From NCBI RefSeq assembly GCF_004104015.1, contig NZ_RYFV01000008.1, positions 1-64,000 of the forward strand: a stretch of DNA of 64,000 nucleotides. Reading direction: 5' to 3'. Made by a program: the position numbers and the translations under genes. This document shows positions 33,343 through 42,373 of this stretch, piece after piece (positions within the stretch are counted from its first letter, which is position 1; each line of letters begins with the position of its first letter). The notes below the pieces were generated by a model. The model worked only from the letters and a program-made list of their open reading frames with translations, made no database searches and had not been told where the DNA came from. This DNA is from Actinomyces oricola (lineage in GTDB: Bacteria; Actinomycetota; Actinomycetes; Actinomycetales; Actinomycetaceae).

Positions 33343-34214
33343 CGCTGGTGCCCCGTGCCGTTCTCAGGATTCTCAGGAGCACGGCGCCCCCCGGTGCGGG
33401 ACTCCTCGCCGCCCGCCCCCGCGGTATCAGTCGCCTCAAAGCCGGCCTCCTCGGGCTCGGCGGGGGCGTCGACCACCAGGGCGGTGACATTGTCGTGCCC
33501 ACCGGCCTCCAGGGCGGCGGCAACGGCGTGCTCAGCAGTGCGCTGGGCGTCCGCCCCGGCCGAGAGTATTGTGTCCAAAGTCTCATCATCGAGTTCGTCG
33601 CTGAGCCCGTCGGAGCAGACGAGCAGGCGGTCCCCGGCCTCAATCGGCAGGAGGTGGATATCGGGGACCGCTGGCCCTGAGATTCCCGCCCCCAGGGCGC
33701 GGGTGACCACGTTGCGCCGCGGGTCCCGGCGCGCCTCGGCCGGGGTGAGGAGACGGGCGTCGATGAGGGCCTGGACTTGGGAGTGGTCGCGGGTGACCTG
33801 TCGAAGCGCACCCGAGCGCCGCAGGTAGACGCGGGCGTCCCCAATGTTGAGCACAATCCAGGTGCGGCCCTCGGGCAGGTCCGCCGCAACCACACCGGCA
33901 ATGGTGGCGCCGGGCCGGTGCGAGGACTCCGAGGGGATTGCCGCGACCGCCTCTCCGGCGGCGACAACAGCGTCGACCACCGTGCCCTGGTCGGTAATGC
34001 AGGTGCCGGACAGCGGGGCGAGGGCGTCCAGGGCCTTCTGGGTGGCGGCGCGGCCCAGGGCGTGCCCGCCCATGCCGTCCACGACAATGAAGGCGGGAGC
34101 GGCGGCGAGGTAGCCGTCCTCATTGACGGAGCGGAAGCGTCCCACGTCGGTGGCCGCCCCGGCCGCGGGTGCGAGCAGCACGACCTGCTCCCGGGATGAT
34201 GTCGCTTCGCTCAT
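33339..34214 (-). CDS. PP2C-family Ser/Thr phosphatase
   Basis: A 291-residue metal-dependent protein phosphatase. Motifs: RSVNEDGY, VVDGMGGHALGRAA (metal-binding DGMGGH), LNIGDARVYLRR, VTRDHSQVQALID, LVCSDGLSDEL and GGHDNVTALVV. The C-terminal ~40 residues are a disordered acidic tail. First gene of the ten-gene cluster. ATG 34214 is chosen (AGGAT 7 nt upstream); ATG 34220 is possible. It should dephosphorylate Thr sites read by the two FHA proteins (inference). Confidence 0.92.
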   Translation of the reverse strand: MSEATSSREQVVLLAPAAGAATDVGRFRSVNEDGYLAAAPAFIVVDGMGGHALGRAATQKALDALAPLSGTCITDQGTVVDAVVAAGEAVAAIPSESSHRPGATIAGVVAADLPEGRTWIVLNIGDARVYLRRSGALRQVTRDHSQVQALIDARLLTPAEARRDPRRNVVTRALGAGISGPAVPDIHLLPIEAGDRLLVCSDGLSDELDDETLDTILSAGADAQRTAEHAVAAALEAGGHDNVTALVVDAPAEPEEAGFEATDTAGAGGEESRTGGRRAPENPENGTGHQR

Positions 34215-34414
34215 CGCCATATCCTGTCTGCTCGGGGCGGCGGGGCCTGAGAGGTGAGCCACCAAACGTGACGATACCGGCACAAGCCCCGGATTGAAGC
34301 CCTCAGGTAGGCTCGTAGCGGGCGGCACCCGCGACCCGCCACCCGATGTCCTTCCCCGGCGACCCGACGGCGTGGAGGGGCATGCTCTCCCCAGACCATT
34401 CCGAAGGATCCAGC

Positions 34415-35554
34415 ATGTCTCAGGCACCGGATGACCTCGTTGCACGAGCTCAGGACCCGCAGGCCCCACTCGAGACTCTTCACGAACTCGCCCAGGACTA
34501 CCCCGGCCTGCGGCCCTACATCGCTGCAAATCCGCGCACCTACCCCGATCTTCTCGACTGGCTCGGCTCCCTGGGGGATCCCGCAGTCGACGCGGCGCTG
34601 GCAGCGCGCGGCAGCGAACAGATCTCCAGCACGGCCCCCCTCCCGGCAGTGGACGCACCGACACAGCCGCAGGCCGCCGTTGGCGCCGACACCCAGGCCC
34701 TGCCCCCCGGCGCCGCCCCCACGGCGGGCGCACCCACCCAGGCCCTGCCCCCCGGCGCCGCCCCCACGGAGATGGGATCGCCCACACAAGCCCTCGCCGG
34801 TCTTCCTCAACCGAACCAGGCCTGGCAGGGCGTCCCGCCGTCGGCGCCAACCGCTGTTCAGGCCCCCGACGCCGCAGCCCAGGCGTGGGCCCCGTCAGGC
34901 GCCGAGGCCGGCATCTTCGGTCTGGGCGGCGAGCCCCCGGCCGAGCCCGAGCGCCACCGCGGTGGGGCGATTTTGTGGGTGCTCTCCTGCGTGGTCCTGT
35001 TCCTGGTGGTGGCCGTGGCCACCTGGTTCTTCACCTCCGGCTCCTCCGACCCGGCCCCCTCCGCCAACTCCGCCAAGCCCTCCCAGAGCCAGGAGAGCAA
35101 GCCGTCCGCCTCCACGCGGACCCCTTCGCAGACCCCCTCATCCACCCCGACCCCCAGCCCCACCCCGAGCCCCACTCCGGAGCTGCGCTACCCGGCCCCG
35201 GCCGGGGCCGTTGAGATGACCAGTTTCACCTCTCCCAGCGGCAATATCACCTGCACCCTGGGGGAGAGCTCAGTGAGCTGCACCATTAACGAGCACAGCT
35301 TCACCTCGACCGACGCCTCCTGTTCTCAGGGAATCTCTCAACCCTTCACGGCGTCTGTGGGCACCAATGGCCAAGCCACCGGCACCTGCGGCACGCCCTT
35401 CTCCCCCTCGGGTGCGACCTTGAACTACGGCTCGTCCGCCACCCACGGCACCTTCGCCTGCACCTCGACCGAGACCGGTGTTGAGTGCTGGAGTCAGGTC
35501 AGCGGACAGGGATTCACGATCGCCCGCAGCGGGGCCCAGGGCACCTCCCGCTAG
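34415..35554 (+). CDS. LRV-TM-ectodomain protein (third family member)
   Basis: A 379-residue single-pass membrane protein sharing the plan of the pair at 12827-16580. The N-terminal helical LRV-type segment is VARAQDPQAPLETLHELAQDYPGLRPYIAANPRTYPDLLDWL. A Pro/Ala linker with repeated TQALPPGAAPT follows, then a membrane helix at ~183-208, a Ser/Thr/Pro stalk, and a ~115-residue outer domain with four or more Cys (ITCTLGESSVSCTI, SCSQGIS, CGTPFSP, FACTSTETGVECW). The outer domain differs from the other two. ATG 34415 has GAAGGA 6 nt upstream. Divergent from the phosphatase. Confidence 0.85.
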   Translation: MSQAPDDLVARAQDPQAPLETLHELAQDYPGLRPYIAANPRTYPDLLDWLGSLGDPAVDAALAARGSEQISSTAPLPAVDAPTQPQAAVGADTQALPPGAAPTAGAPTQALPPGAAPTEMGSPTQALAGLPQPNQAWQGVPPSAPTAVQAPDAAAQAWAPSGAEAGIFGLGGEPPAEPERHRGGAILWVLSCVVLFLVVAVATWFFTSGSSDPAPSANSAKPSQSQESKPSASTRTPSQTPSSTPTPSPTPSPTPELRYPAPAGAVEMTSFTSPSGNITCTLGESSVSCTINEHSFTSTDASCSQGISQPFTASVGTNGQATGTCGTPFSPSGATLNYGSSATHGTFACTSTETGVECWSQVSGQGFTIARSGAQGTSR

Positions 35555-35576
35555 GGGGCGGGCGCACACATCGAGC

Positions 35577-36836
35577 ATGCCCAGCCCCTACAGCCGTATC
35601 CTGCGCCAGCGCGGCGCCTGGACCTTCTCCCTGGCGGGCCTTCTGGCCCGCTTCCCCATGTCCATGGTGGGCATCTCCACAATTCTGGCCATCCAGGACC
35701 TCTACCAGAACTACTCCGACGCCGGCGCTGTCAGCGCCGCCCATATTGTGGCCGCCGCCATTGGCTCCCCCATCCTGGCCCGGTTCGTCGACACCCACGG
35801 TCAGGCCCGCATTATGCGCCCGGCGCTGGTGGTCTCGGGGCTGGCCCTGGTTGGCCTGATCCTGGCCGCCGGCGCCCGCGCCCCCCTATGGGCCCTCATG
35901 GCCCTGGCCGCCACATCCGGGGGCCTGGGCGGGTCCATGGGCTCCCTGGTGCGCTCGCGCTGGACGGCATTGCTGTCCACTCCTGAGGACATCCACATTG
36001 CCTTCTCCCTGGAGGCCGCCCTGGACGAGGTCGCCTTCATCGTTGGCCCGGTGCTGGCCACCGCCCTGTGCACCGCACCCTTCCTGCCGGTGACCGCCGG
36101 GTGGACGGCCACCTTGATCCTCCAAGTGGGCGGGGGTCTGTGGTTCCTGGCCCAGCGCGCCACCGAGCCGCCGGCTCACCCGCGCCCCTCCCGACCGGCG
36201 CGCCGTCAGGCCGGAGAGGTGGAGGACCTGCTCGCCCTGGTTCCCCAGCGCTCCAAGCCCGTCCTGTTCCACGGGGCGGTGCTGGCCATTGTCGCCGTGT
36301 TCATGTTCTCCGGGGCCCTGTTCGGGGTCAACGACGTCACCGCCGTCGCCTTCGCCACCGAGATGGGGCGCAAGTCCGCCGCCGGGGTGGTGCTGGCGGC
36401 ATGGGCGGTGGGCTCCCTCATGGCGGCCCTGGTCTACGGCTCGCGCTCCTGGGGGTGGCCCTTGTGGAAGCAGCTGCTCACTGGCGTCGTTGTCATGGCC
36501 GTGGGGTCGTCGACCTTTGTTCTTGCACCCAACCTGCTGGTTCTTTCGGCACTCATGGTGCTCACCGGCATGGCGATCGCACCGACAGTCACCGCCGGGA
36601 ACAGTATTGTCCAGGTCACCGTGGCCCCCTCTCAACTCACCGAGGGCCTGGCCTGGATCGGCACCGCCCTCAATATCGGGGTGTCCCTGGGGTCCATGGC
36701 GGGGGGTCGCGTCATTGACGCCGCCGGTTCGCACGGCGGCTACCTCCTGATGGCGCTGTGCGGCTGGCTGGCGGTGCTGGCCGCGCTCGTGGGGCTGCGC
36801 ACCATTCGGCGTGCTCACACCCGCCATACCCTGTGA
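35577..36836 (+). CDS. MFS transporter
   Basis: A 419-residue membrane protein with twelve hydrophobic segments in two halves and a basic middle loop (PRPSRPARRQ). The loop-2-like motif FVDTHGQARIMRP corresponds to the MFS G-x-x-x-D-R-x-G-R region, degenerate. The N-terminus (ARFPMSMVGISTILAI) is like the actinobacterial YfcJ/YfiS-type drug/sugar efflux group. ATG 35577 starts 22 bp after the LRV gene, with no strong ribosome site. Substrate unknown. Confidence 0.88.
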   Translation: MPSPYSRILRQRGAWTFSLAGLLARFPMSMVGISTILAIQDLYQNYSDAGAVSAAHIVAAAIGSPILARFVDTHGQARIMRPALVVSGLALVGLILAAGARAPLWALMALAATSGGLGGSMGSLVRSRWTALLSTPEDIHIAFSLEAALDEVAFIVGPVLATALCTAPFLPVTAGWTATLILQVGGGLWFLAQRATEPPAHPRPSRPARRQAGEVEDLLALVPQRSKPVLFHGAVLAIVAVFMFSGALFGVNDVTAVAFATEMGRKSAAGVVLAAWAVGSLMAALVYGSRSWGWPLWKQLLTGVVVMAVGSSTFVLAPNLLVLSALMVLTGMAIAPTVTAGNSIVQVTVAPSQLTEGLAWIGTALNIGVSLGSMAGGRVIDAAGSHGGYLLMALCGWLAVLAALVGLRTIRRAHTRHTL

Positions 36837-36866
36837 GGCGCCCCTCGGAGGATCTAGGATCGGGCA

Positions 36867-38018
36867 GTGCCCTTCTCTGACATCGCCCGCGCCGCCGAGG
36901 ACCGGTTTCACGCTGACATAATCCCTGCGCTGCGCCGGCGCGGGTGGCGTCCGCGTGTCATCCCCTTCGAGGGCTACGGCTCGGCCGCCGGTCCCCCGGA
37001 GGGTGCCGGGCCGCAGAAGGGCAACGAGATGGCCCGCGTGCTGGGCCGTATGGTGATGCGCCCCAAGGACGCCCCCAGCGAGGGCCCCCTGTTCCGCTCC
37101 CTGCCGGAGAAGCTGCCCGGCTCCGCCGCTGACGCCCGCGACCTGGCCATGACCAGCATTCTGGAGGCCCAGCGCGGCTGGCGCCTTTTCGTGGACGTCC
37201 CGGTGCCCTACCTGCCAGTGACCGTCACCGTGGGCGGTTCGCGGGTGCGCACGCGCGCCGACCGCGGCGGATACGTCAATGTGGTGGTGCGCGGCCACGG
37301 CCTGGCGCCGGGATGGCACCAGGCGAAGATTGACGCCGCGGGAGCCGGGGCCGTCAGTGCCCGGGTACTCGTCGTGGCGCCCGGCCCCCGCCTGGGCATT
37401 GTCTCCGACATTGACGACACGGCCATGGTCTCCCACGTGCCGCGCGTGCTCGTGGCCGCCTGGAACCAACTGGTCAAGCACTCCCTGGCCCGCGAGCCGG
37501 TGCCCGGCATGGCTGAGCTCCTGACCCGGATCCAGCAGACGCATCCGGGCACCCCCATGGTGTACCTGTCAACGGGGGCGTGGAATGTTGTGCCGACCCT
37601 GCGCTCCTTCTTCAAGCGCAATGGCTTCCCCGACGGCCCCAAGCTCATGACCGACTGGGGGCCGACCAATACCGGCTGGTTCCGCTCGGGGATTGAGCAC
37701 AAGCGCACCGAGTTGCGCCGGCTCATGATCGACCTGCCGGAGGTCCGCTGGCTACTCGTGGGCGACTCCGGTCAGCACGACCCCCTCATCTATGGGGAGG
37801 CGGCGCGCGAGCACTCCGACCGAATCGCGGCCATTGCCATTAGGCGCCTGACACCCGCTCAGCAGGTTCTGGCCGGGGGCATCACCGTGCACCCCATGGG
37901 TCTGGGTCCTGAAGCCCGCACCCTGGCGGAGGCCGACGTGCCCGTGGTGGTGGGCGGCGATGGCTACGAACTGGCCAGGCTCCTCCCCCGTGACATTATG
38001 ACGCCCCCCAGCCACTGA
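36867..38018 (+). CDS. App1-like phosphatidate phosphatase (DUF2183)
   Basis: A 383-residue protein. HAD-type catalytic motif IVSDIDDTAMVSHV (DxDxT), then GTPMVYLSTGAWNVVPTLRSFF and LVGDSGQHDPLIYGEAA, all diagnostic of the DUF2183/App1 family whose yeast member is a phosphatidate phosphatase. The N-terminal ~110 residues are less conserved. GTG start, 30 bp after the MFS gene. A role in phospholipid turnover is inferred. Confidence 0.9.
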   Translation: MPFSDIARAAEDRFHADIIPALRRRGWRPRVIPFEGYGSAAGPPEGAGPQKGNEMARVLGRMVMRPKDAPSEGPLFRSLPEKLPGSAADARDLAMTSILEAQRGWRLFVDVPVPYLPVTVTVGGSRVRTRADRGGYVNVVVRGHGLAPGWHQAKIDAAGAGAVSARVLVVAPGPRLGIVSDIDDTAMVSHVPRVLVAAWNQLVKHSLAREPVPGMAELLTRIQQTHPGTPMVYLSTGAWNVVPTLRSFFKRNGFPDGPKLMTDWGPTNTGWFRSGIEHKRTELRRLMIDLPEVRWLLVGDSGQHDPLIYGEAAREHSDRIAAIAIRRLTPAQQVLAGGITVHPMGLGPEARTLAEADVPVVVGGDGYELARLLPRDIMTPPSH

Positions 38019-38024
38019 GGGTTC

Positions 38025-38042
38025 CCGCCCCTACCGGGGCGG
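38025..38042. terminator. short hairpin between convergent genes
   Basis: CCGCCCC (38025-38031), loop TACC, GGGGCGG (38036-38042). It lies in the 29-bp gap between the App1-like and VIT-type genes and can serve both. Confidence 0.45.
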
Positions 38043-38047
38043 ACGGC

Positions 38048-39127
38048 TCAGACGGTGACGCCTATGAGGTGGCCAATACCCCAGGTCACCGCCATGGCGA
38101 CCGCGCCGCCCAGGACCACCCGGACAACCGCCGGACGCACCGGCGCCCCACCCAGCTTGGCGCTGACTCCGCCGGTGAGGGCCAGGCCCACGACGACGGC
38201 GGCGAAGGTCAGCGGGATCTTGAAGGGCACCGGTAGCAGCACAATGGCGAGCATGGGCAGCAGGGAGCCCAGGGTGAAGGCGATGGCTGAGGACAGCGCC
38301 GCATGCCAGGGGTTGGTGTACTCGTCCTCGCTCAGGCCCAGCCCGACCTCCAGATGGGCGGCCACGGCGTCGTGCTCGCTCAGTTCCCTGGCGACGGCGC
38401 CGGCAGTGACCGCCGACAGCCCCTTGGCCCGATAGTGGGCGGCCAGGCGGGCGACGCCGGCGGCGGGGTCGGTGGTCAGCAGGGCTTTCTCCTTGACCAC
38501 CAGGGCGCGCTCGGTATCCGATTGGGTGGACACCGACACGTACTCTCCGGCGGCCATGGACACCGCGCCGGCGAGAATGCCGGCGACGCCGGCGGTGAAG
38601 ATGGCGCCGGTGGCGGTGGGGGCGGCGGCGGCCACCCCAATGACCAGACCGGCAATGGACACAATGCCGTCGTTGGCCCCCAGGACGCCCGCGCGCAACC
38701 AGTTAAGACGGGAGGCCAGCGAGGAGGCGTCGCCGTGGCGGGCGACCCCGTCCGGCTCATCCCAAGCCCGTGGCGAGCCCGGCCCGGCGGGAGCCTCAGC
38801 AGCCGCCGGCCCGGCGGGAGCCTCAGCAGCCGCCGGCCCGGCGGGAGCCTCAGCAGCCGGAGCGGCGGGAGCCCCAGCCGCCGGAGCGGGCACTGACGCA
38901 CTGACGGTCGGGGCGGCGGACGGCTGCTCAAGGTGGGCTCCCAGAACGGCGGTGTTCACCGTCCGGCGCAGACCGGTCGCCCCTTCTTGGGTCGCCCCTT
39001 CTTGGGGGGCCAGCCAGCGGGCGGTGGGACACGCTGCGACCCTCGGGCGGTGCTGGTCGGCCGGCGCGTCGAGCGTGTCGTCGGGGCTGACACGAGAAGT
39101 GCTGCGGGGGGTATCGACGACCGTCAT
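38048..39127 (-). CDS. VIT1/CCC1-family transporter
   Basis: A 359-residue protein. The first ~125 residues are a disordered extension with tandem AAAEAPAGP units. The VIT1 domain follows: LNWLRAGVLGANDGIVSIAGLVIGVAAA, VSMAAGEYVSVSTQSDTERA, a cytoplasmic metal-binding helical region (ARLAAHYRAKGLS, ARELSEHDAVAAHLEVGLGLSEDEYTNPWHAALSS) and further membrane helices. The family moves Fe(II)/Mn(II) out of the cytosol. ATG 39127. Confidence 0.92.
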   Translation of the reverse strand: MTVVDTPRSTSRVSPDDTLDAPADQHRPRVAACPTARWLAPQEGATQEGATGLRRTVNTAVLGAHLEQPSAAPTVSASVPAPAAGAPAAPAAEAPAGPAAAEAPAGPAAAEAPAGPGSPRAWDEPDGVARHGDASSLASRLNWLRAGVLGANDGIVSIAGLVIGVAAAAPTATGAIFTAGVAGILAGAVSMAAGEYVSVSTQSDTERALVVKEKALLTTDPAAGVARLAAHYRAKGLSAVTAGAVARELSEHDAVAAHLEVGLGLSEDEYTNPWHAALSSAIAFTLGSLLPMLAIVLLPVPFKIPLTFAAVVVGLALTGGVSAKLGGAPVRPAVVRVVLGGAVAMAVTWGIGHLIGVTV

Positions 39128-39130
39128 ACC

Positions 39131-39185
39131 AACGATGGTAGATCCAATTAATAAACCTGTATAGCATAGAAAGTCTTACCTAACG
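39131..39185 (-). promoter_or_regulatory. AT-rich promoter region of VIT-type gene with iron-box-like half-site
   Basis: A 50-bp AT-rich island directly upstream of the VIT-type start. On the minus strand GTTAGGTAAG (39184-39175) resembles the left half of the DtxR/IdeR operator (TTAGGTTAG), followed by TATGCTATAC, a plausible -10 area. The right half of the operator is poor, so metal regulation is only suggested. Confidence 0.35.
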
Positions 39186-39396
39186 AAGGTGCGCCTGCCC
39201 TTGACACACCTCGACTCACTGAAGCCTCCCGGCACGAGGCCGCTGAAAAACCCGTAGGGCGCACCCGCCTCGCCCTGAATCCGGCCCCCGACGCGAGTCA
39301 CCCGGAAACGGGCGTTAGAGTGGCCCGCAAGCGCCGTCGTCGTCCCCGTGCCGACGCGGCACAAGGCCAGGCCGCGACCAGCTCCAGGAGGCACCC

Positions 39397-39702
39397 ATGT
39401 CCGGAAAGATCCCCTTCATCCTCGGACTCGGCGCCGGTTACCTGCTCGGAACCCGCGCCGGGCGCGCCCAGTACGAGCGGATCAAGGCCACCGCGGTCAA
39501 GATTGTTGAGCAGCCCTTCGTGCGCACTCGGGTCGACGCCGCCGCCTCCAAGGTCTCCAAGATCGTGCGCGAGCAGGGCGAGGCGGTGACGGACAAGGTC
39601 GCGGACGCCGTCAAGGAACGCCTTTTCGGGGCGCAGGCCACCAGCCCCACTGAGACGGCGGTCGTCAAGGTCGACGACGCCCAGGTGAGCCCCCTGCACT
39701 GA
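39397..39702 (+). CDS. YtxH-like small membrane protein
   Basis: A 101-residue protein with one short N-terminal hydrophobic segment, IPFILGLGAGYLLGTRAGRAQYERI. The G-Y-L-L-G-x-R-A-G-R-x-x-Y-E-x-I pattern is typical of actinobacterial YtxH-domain proteins. The rest is an amphipathic helix (VSKIVREQGEAVTDKVADAVKERL). AGGAGG lies 5 nt before ATG. Function unknown; related proteins are stress-associated. Confidence 0.85.
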   Translation: MSGKIPFILGLGAGYLLGTRAGRAQYERIKATAVKIVEQPFVRTRVDAAASKVSKIVREQGEAVTDKVADAVKERLFGAQATSPTETAVVKVDDAQVSPLH

Positions 39703-39726
39703 GCACCCGGGCCGTCAAGCCCCTGC

Positions 39727-40704
39727 TCACAGGTCCTCGGGGTCCAGGGGCTTGCGGCGGCGGCGCACCGGCGCACCGGCCGACAACCTGGAGGTGGTCA
39801 TGACCAGAGTGCGCCAGGAGCCGCGCACCACCCCCGGTGTGCGGGCGGCCCGACGCTGGACCCGGCGGCGCTCGCGATCGGAGATCACCGGAAGCCGCCA
39901 GGACCGCCAGTACGCCAGCAGGCAGGTTCCGGCCCCGACCAAGGTTGCTGCCAGCATGGCGGCGCCATCGGGCAGGCCCAACCGCACCATGGCCACCTCC
40001 GTGGCCGCCGAGCACAGGGCGGGGACGGCGTAGAGCTTATTGCCGCCGAACACCGAAGGCCTCTCCCCCACCGAGACATCCCGGATCATGGAGCCGCCGA
40101 CCGCGGTCAAGCACCCCAGGAGGAGGGCCGGCATGACCCCCAGGCCGTTGCTCAAGGCCTTCGCGGCCCCAGTGGCCGCCCAAGTGCCCAGAACGACGGC
40201 GTCGGCGACGACCAGGAAGCGGTGCGCCAGGCTGGAGGTGAAGGGGACGAACCAGGCGATCAGTGCACCGGCGCAGGCGGTGCCCAGGTAGTAGGGGTCG
40301 GTGAGGGCGAAGGGCGGGCCGGCCTGGATCATGACGTCACGCAGGATGCCGCCACCAGTGGCGGTCAAGATCGCCAGCACCACGAAGCCGACCATGTCGA
40401 AGTTCATGCGCCGGGCGATGAGTCCACCGAGGATGCCATTGAGCAGGACGCCGGACAGGTCCAGGACCCGGAAGGTCTGGGAGAGAGTCGTGGCGTCAGC
40501 AATGGAGGCGGGCAGCACGTCGGCCGAAGTGGAGGCGGAGGCGAGCGCCCCACAGGCTGCGGGCCCCTGCCCCAGCAGGCCTGCGACGGCGCCGGCCGCC
40601 ACGGCCCCCAGAGGGCCCGCCCCCGCTCCGGCCGCTGCGCCCGCATCCGCCATCCCTGGAAAACCTGCGGCCGCCCCCGCAGCCATCGCCTCGCCGAACA
40701 ACAC
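39727..40704 (-). CDS. TRIC-type cation channel family protein (UPF0126)
   Basis: A 325-residue membrane protein with two UPF0126 repeats: FVVLAILTATGGGILRDVMI and LLGCLTAVGGSMIRDVSVGERP, each with the GGGxxRD turn. About seven membrane helices follow a Gly/Ala-rich N-terminal extension of ~60 residues. A basic C-terminal tail follows (RRRRKPLDPEDL). GTG 40704 is the longest start; ATG 40686 is an alternative. Prokaryotic members form trimeric K+-permeable channels. Confidence 0.88.
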   Translation of the reverse strand: MLFGEAMAAGAAAGFPGMADAGAAAGAGAGPLGAVAAGAVAGLLGQGPAACGALASASTSADVLPASIADATTLSQTFRVLDLSGVLLNGILGGLIARRMNFDMVGFVVLAILTATGGGILRDVMIQAGPPFALTDPYYLGTACAGALIAWFVPFTSSLAHRFLVVADAVVLGTWAATGAAKALSNGLGVMPALLLGCLTAVGGSMIRDVSVGERPSVFGGNKLYAVPALCSAATEVAMVRLGLPDGAAMLAATLVGAGTCLLAYWRSWRLPVISDRERRRVQRRAARTPGVVRGSWRTLVMTTSRLSAGAPVRRRRKPLDPEDL

Positions 40705-40832
40705 GGCGCCACCCTAGCGGTTGTGCGCCGAGACAAGCGCCGTCATCGGAATCCCCACGCCTTCGGGGGCCCGAAGGTATTGCGGCGCCCCGGAATACTG
40801 GGTTCACCTGGCGGCTTGGGGCCGGGGAGGAT

Positions 40833-41756
40833 GTGAAGGTGTCTTCTCCGCGCTACGCCCCGCCCAAGGATCTGAGCGGTTACGCCTGGTTGTCCATTGC
40901 GGCGGCCCTGGCCACGATCCTGTTGAAAGGCGGTGCCGCCTGGATTACCGACTCGGTGGGCCTGCTCTCGGATGCCGCGGAGTCGGTGGTCAACCTGGTG
41001 GCCGCCGTCGTGGCCCTGGTGACCCTGAAGATCGCCATTAAACCGGCGGATGACGACCATCCCTTCGGTCACTCCAAGGCCGAGTACTTCTCAGCGGCAG
41101 TCGAAGGCTCCATGGTGTTCGTAGCCGCCGCCTTCATTATTGTCTCGGCCGTTGAACGCATCCTGACCCCGGTCATGCCCGAGCAGCTCGGGCTGGGCCT
41201 GTTCATTAGCGTGTGCGCCGCCGTCCTCAACGGCTCGGTGGCCCTGGTGCTGCTCCGCAAGGGCCGGCAGGAGGGCTCAGCCGTCCTGGTGGCCGACGCC
41301 AAGCACCTGCTGACCGACGTCGTCACCTCCGTGGCGGTGCTTGTGGGGATCGGTCTGGTGGCGCTCTTCCAGGCCCCGATCCTGGACGCCATTGTGGCCC
41401 TGCTGGCGGGCCTGAACATTATGTGGACCGGGTTCGGGATCCTGCGCGGTGCGGTGGGCGGGCTCATGGACATTGCCCCGTCTGACGAGCTCATGGGCCC
41501 CATTGAGGCAGTGCTGGAGCGCCACCGCGAGCCGGGTCGGATCGACTTCCATGCGGTGCGCGTGCGAGAGGCGGGCAACCGTCGTTTTATGCACCTGCAC
41601 GTCCTGGTGCCCGGGACCTGGAGCGTGAAGGAGGGGCACGACTTCACCGAGTCGCTCATAGACGACTTCGTGGCCACCGACCCCAGCCTGCGGGTCTCGG
41701 CGCATCTTGAACCCATTGAGGACCCCAAGAGCTACGAGGACATTGAGGACGTCTGA
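40833..41756 (+). CDS. cation diffusion facilitator (CDF) transporter
   Basis: A 307-residue metal/proton antiporter. Transport-site residues are in LLSDAAESVVN (an E replaces the usual H/D) and DAKHLLTDVVTSV (HxxxD). HPFGHSKAEYFSAAVEG is the conserved loop. Six membrane helices are followed by the cytoplasmic ferredoxin-like domain (RIDFHAVRVREAGNRRFMHLHVLVP). Zn/Fe/Mn specificity is not decidable. GTG 40833, with GGGGAGG a few nt upstream. Confidence 0.92.
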   Translation: MKVSSPRYAPPKDLSGYAWLSIAAALATILLKGGAAWITDSVGLLSDAAESVVNLVAAVVALVTLKIAIKPADDDHPFGHSKAEYFSAAVEGSMVFVAAAFIIVSAVERILTPVMPEQLGLGLFISVCAAVLNGSVALVLLRKGRQEGSAVLVADAKHLLTDVVTSVAVLVGIGLVALFQAPILDAIVALLAGLNIMWTGFGILRGAVGGLMDIAPSDELMGPIEAVLERHREPGRIDFHAVRVREAGNRRFMHLHVLVPGTWSVKEGHDFTESLIDDFVATDPSLRVSAHLEPIEDPKSYEDIEDV

Positions 41757-42073
41757 ACCGCGCGCTGCATTGGCCCGGTGGCGATCATGGGAAATGATGG
41801 GCCACCCCCGCGCCCGCCGGCACTGCTGGCCCGCCGGGGCGGGCACTGCTGGTCTGCCGGAGCGGGCGGGTCCGGGCCGCCCCCGCGCCCGCCGGCCCCG
41901 CCCGAGGCGCGCGTCGGCACCGGCATGCGCATCGGAGCGCTCCCATGCCCGCCGGCCCCGCACTCACAGGCCGGACACAGCGCGGCTGGGCGCGATGAAC
42001 AGCTCGGGCCGCTTAGCTGATAGGGCAAGGCCGGAAGAGACCACCGGCACCACACGAGCACACGGAGGCAACC
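41757..42073. other. GC-rich repetitive gap
   Basis: No gene is supported. Short GC-rich words recur at 41801-41961: CCCCCGCGCCCGCCGG at ~41805 and ~41880, GCCCGCCGGCCCCGC at 41887-41901 and again exactly 60 bp later at 41947-41961, and GGGCACTGCTGG twice. GCATCGGAGCGCTCC (41929-41943) is identical to the centre of the 42374-42573 repeat element (42463-42477), so part of that element may have been copied here. Confidence 0.5.
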
Positions 42074-42298
42074 ATGACCACTGGCACCATCCGCACCAAC
42101 TCCCTGGCGGGCCTGTCACTCCTGCAGGTACTCACCATGGTGGGCACAGCGATCCTGCTCCTGCTCGGTGTCATGCTGGGCGGGCGCGCCTTCATTACCG
42201 GCGTTGACTCCACGAACCTGGTCACCGTCCCGGCCAACACGGTGTCGGCGCCCCTGGCCGAGCAGCGCGAGCCCTCCAATCGAAGCCGGAACCTCTGA
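42074..42298 (+). CDS. small membrane protein
   Basis: A 74-residue protein with one central hydrophobic helix (LLQVLTMVGTAILLLLGVMLGG), N-terminal Thr/Ser-rich segment, and a C-terminal ~35-residue tail. GGAGG lies 5 nt before the ATG and supports translation. I recognise no family. Confidence 0.65.
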   Translation: MTTGTIRTNSLAGLSLLQVLTMVGTAILLLLGVMLGGRAFITGVDSTNLVTVPANTVSAPLAEQREPSNRSRNL

Positions 42299-42373
42299 GC
42301 GGGGCGAGGAGCGGGTCGGGGCGCCATGGGAGACTGCTGGCCGCGAATGCAATGGCGCACCCCCGGAACCTGA

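Noticed and set aside
33001-33828. plus-strand 275-codon frame over the FHA/PP2C junction
   Set aside because: Antisense to two genes with intact FHA and PP2C motifs and a GTGA overlap.
39175-39193. full DtxR/IdeR operator
   Set aside because: Only the left half-site resembles the consensus; the right half matches about three of nine positions.
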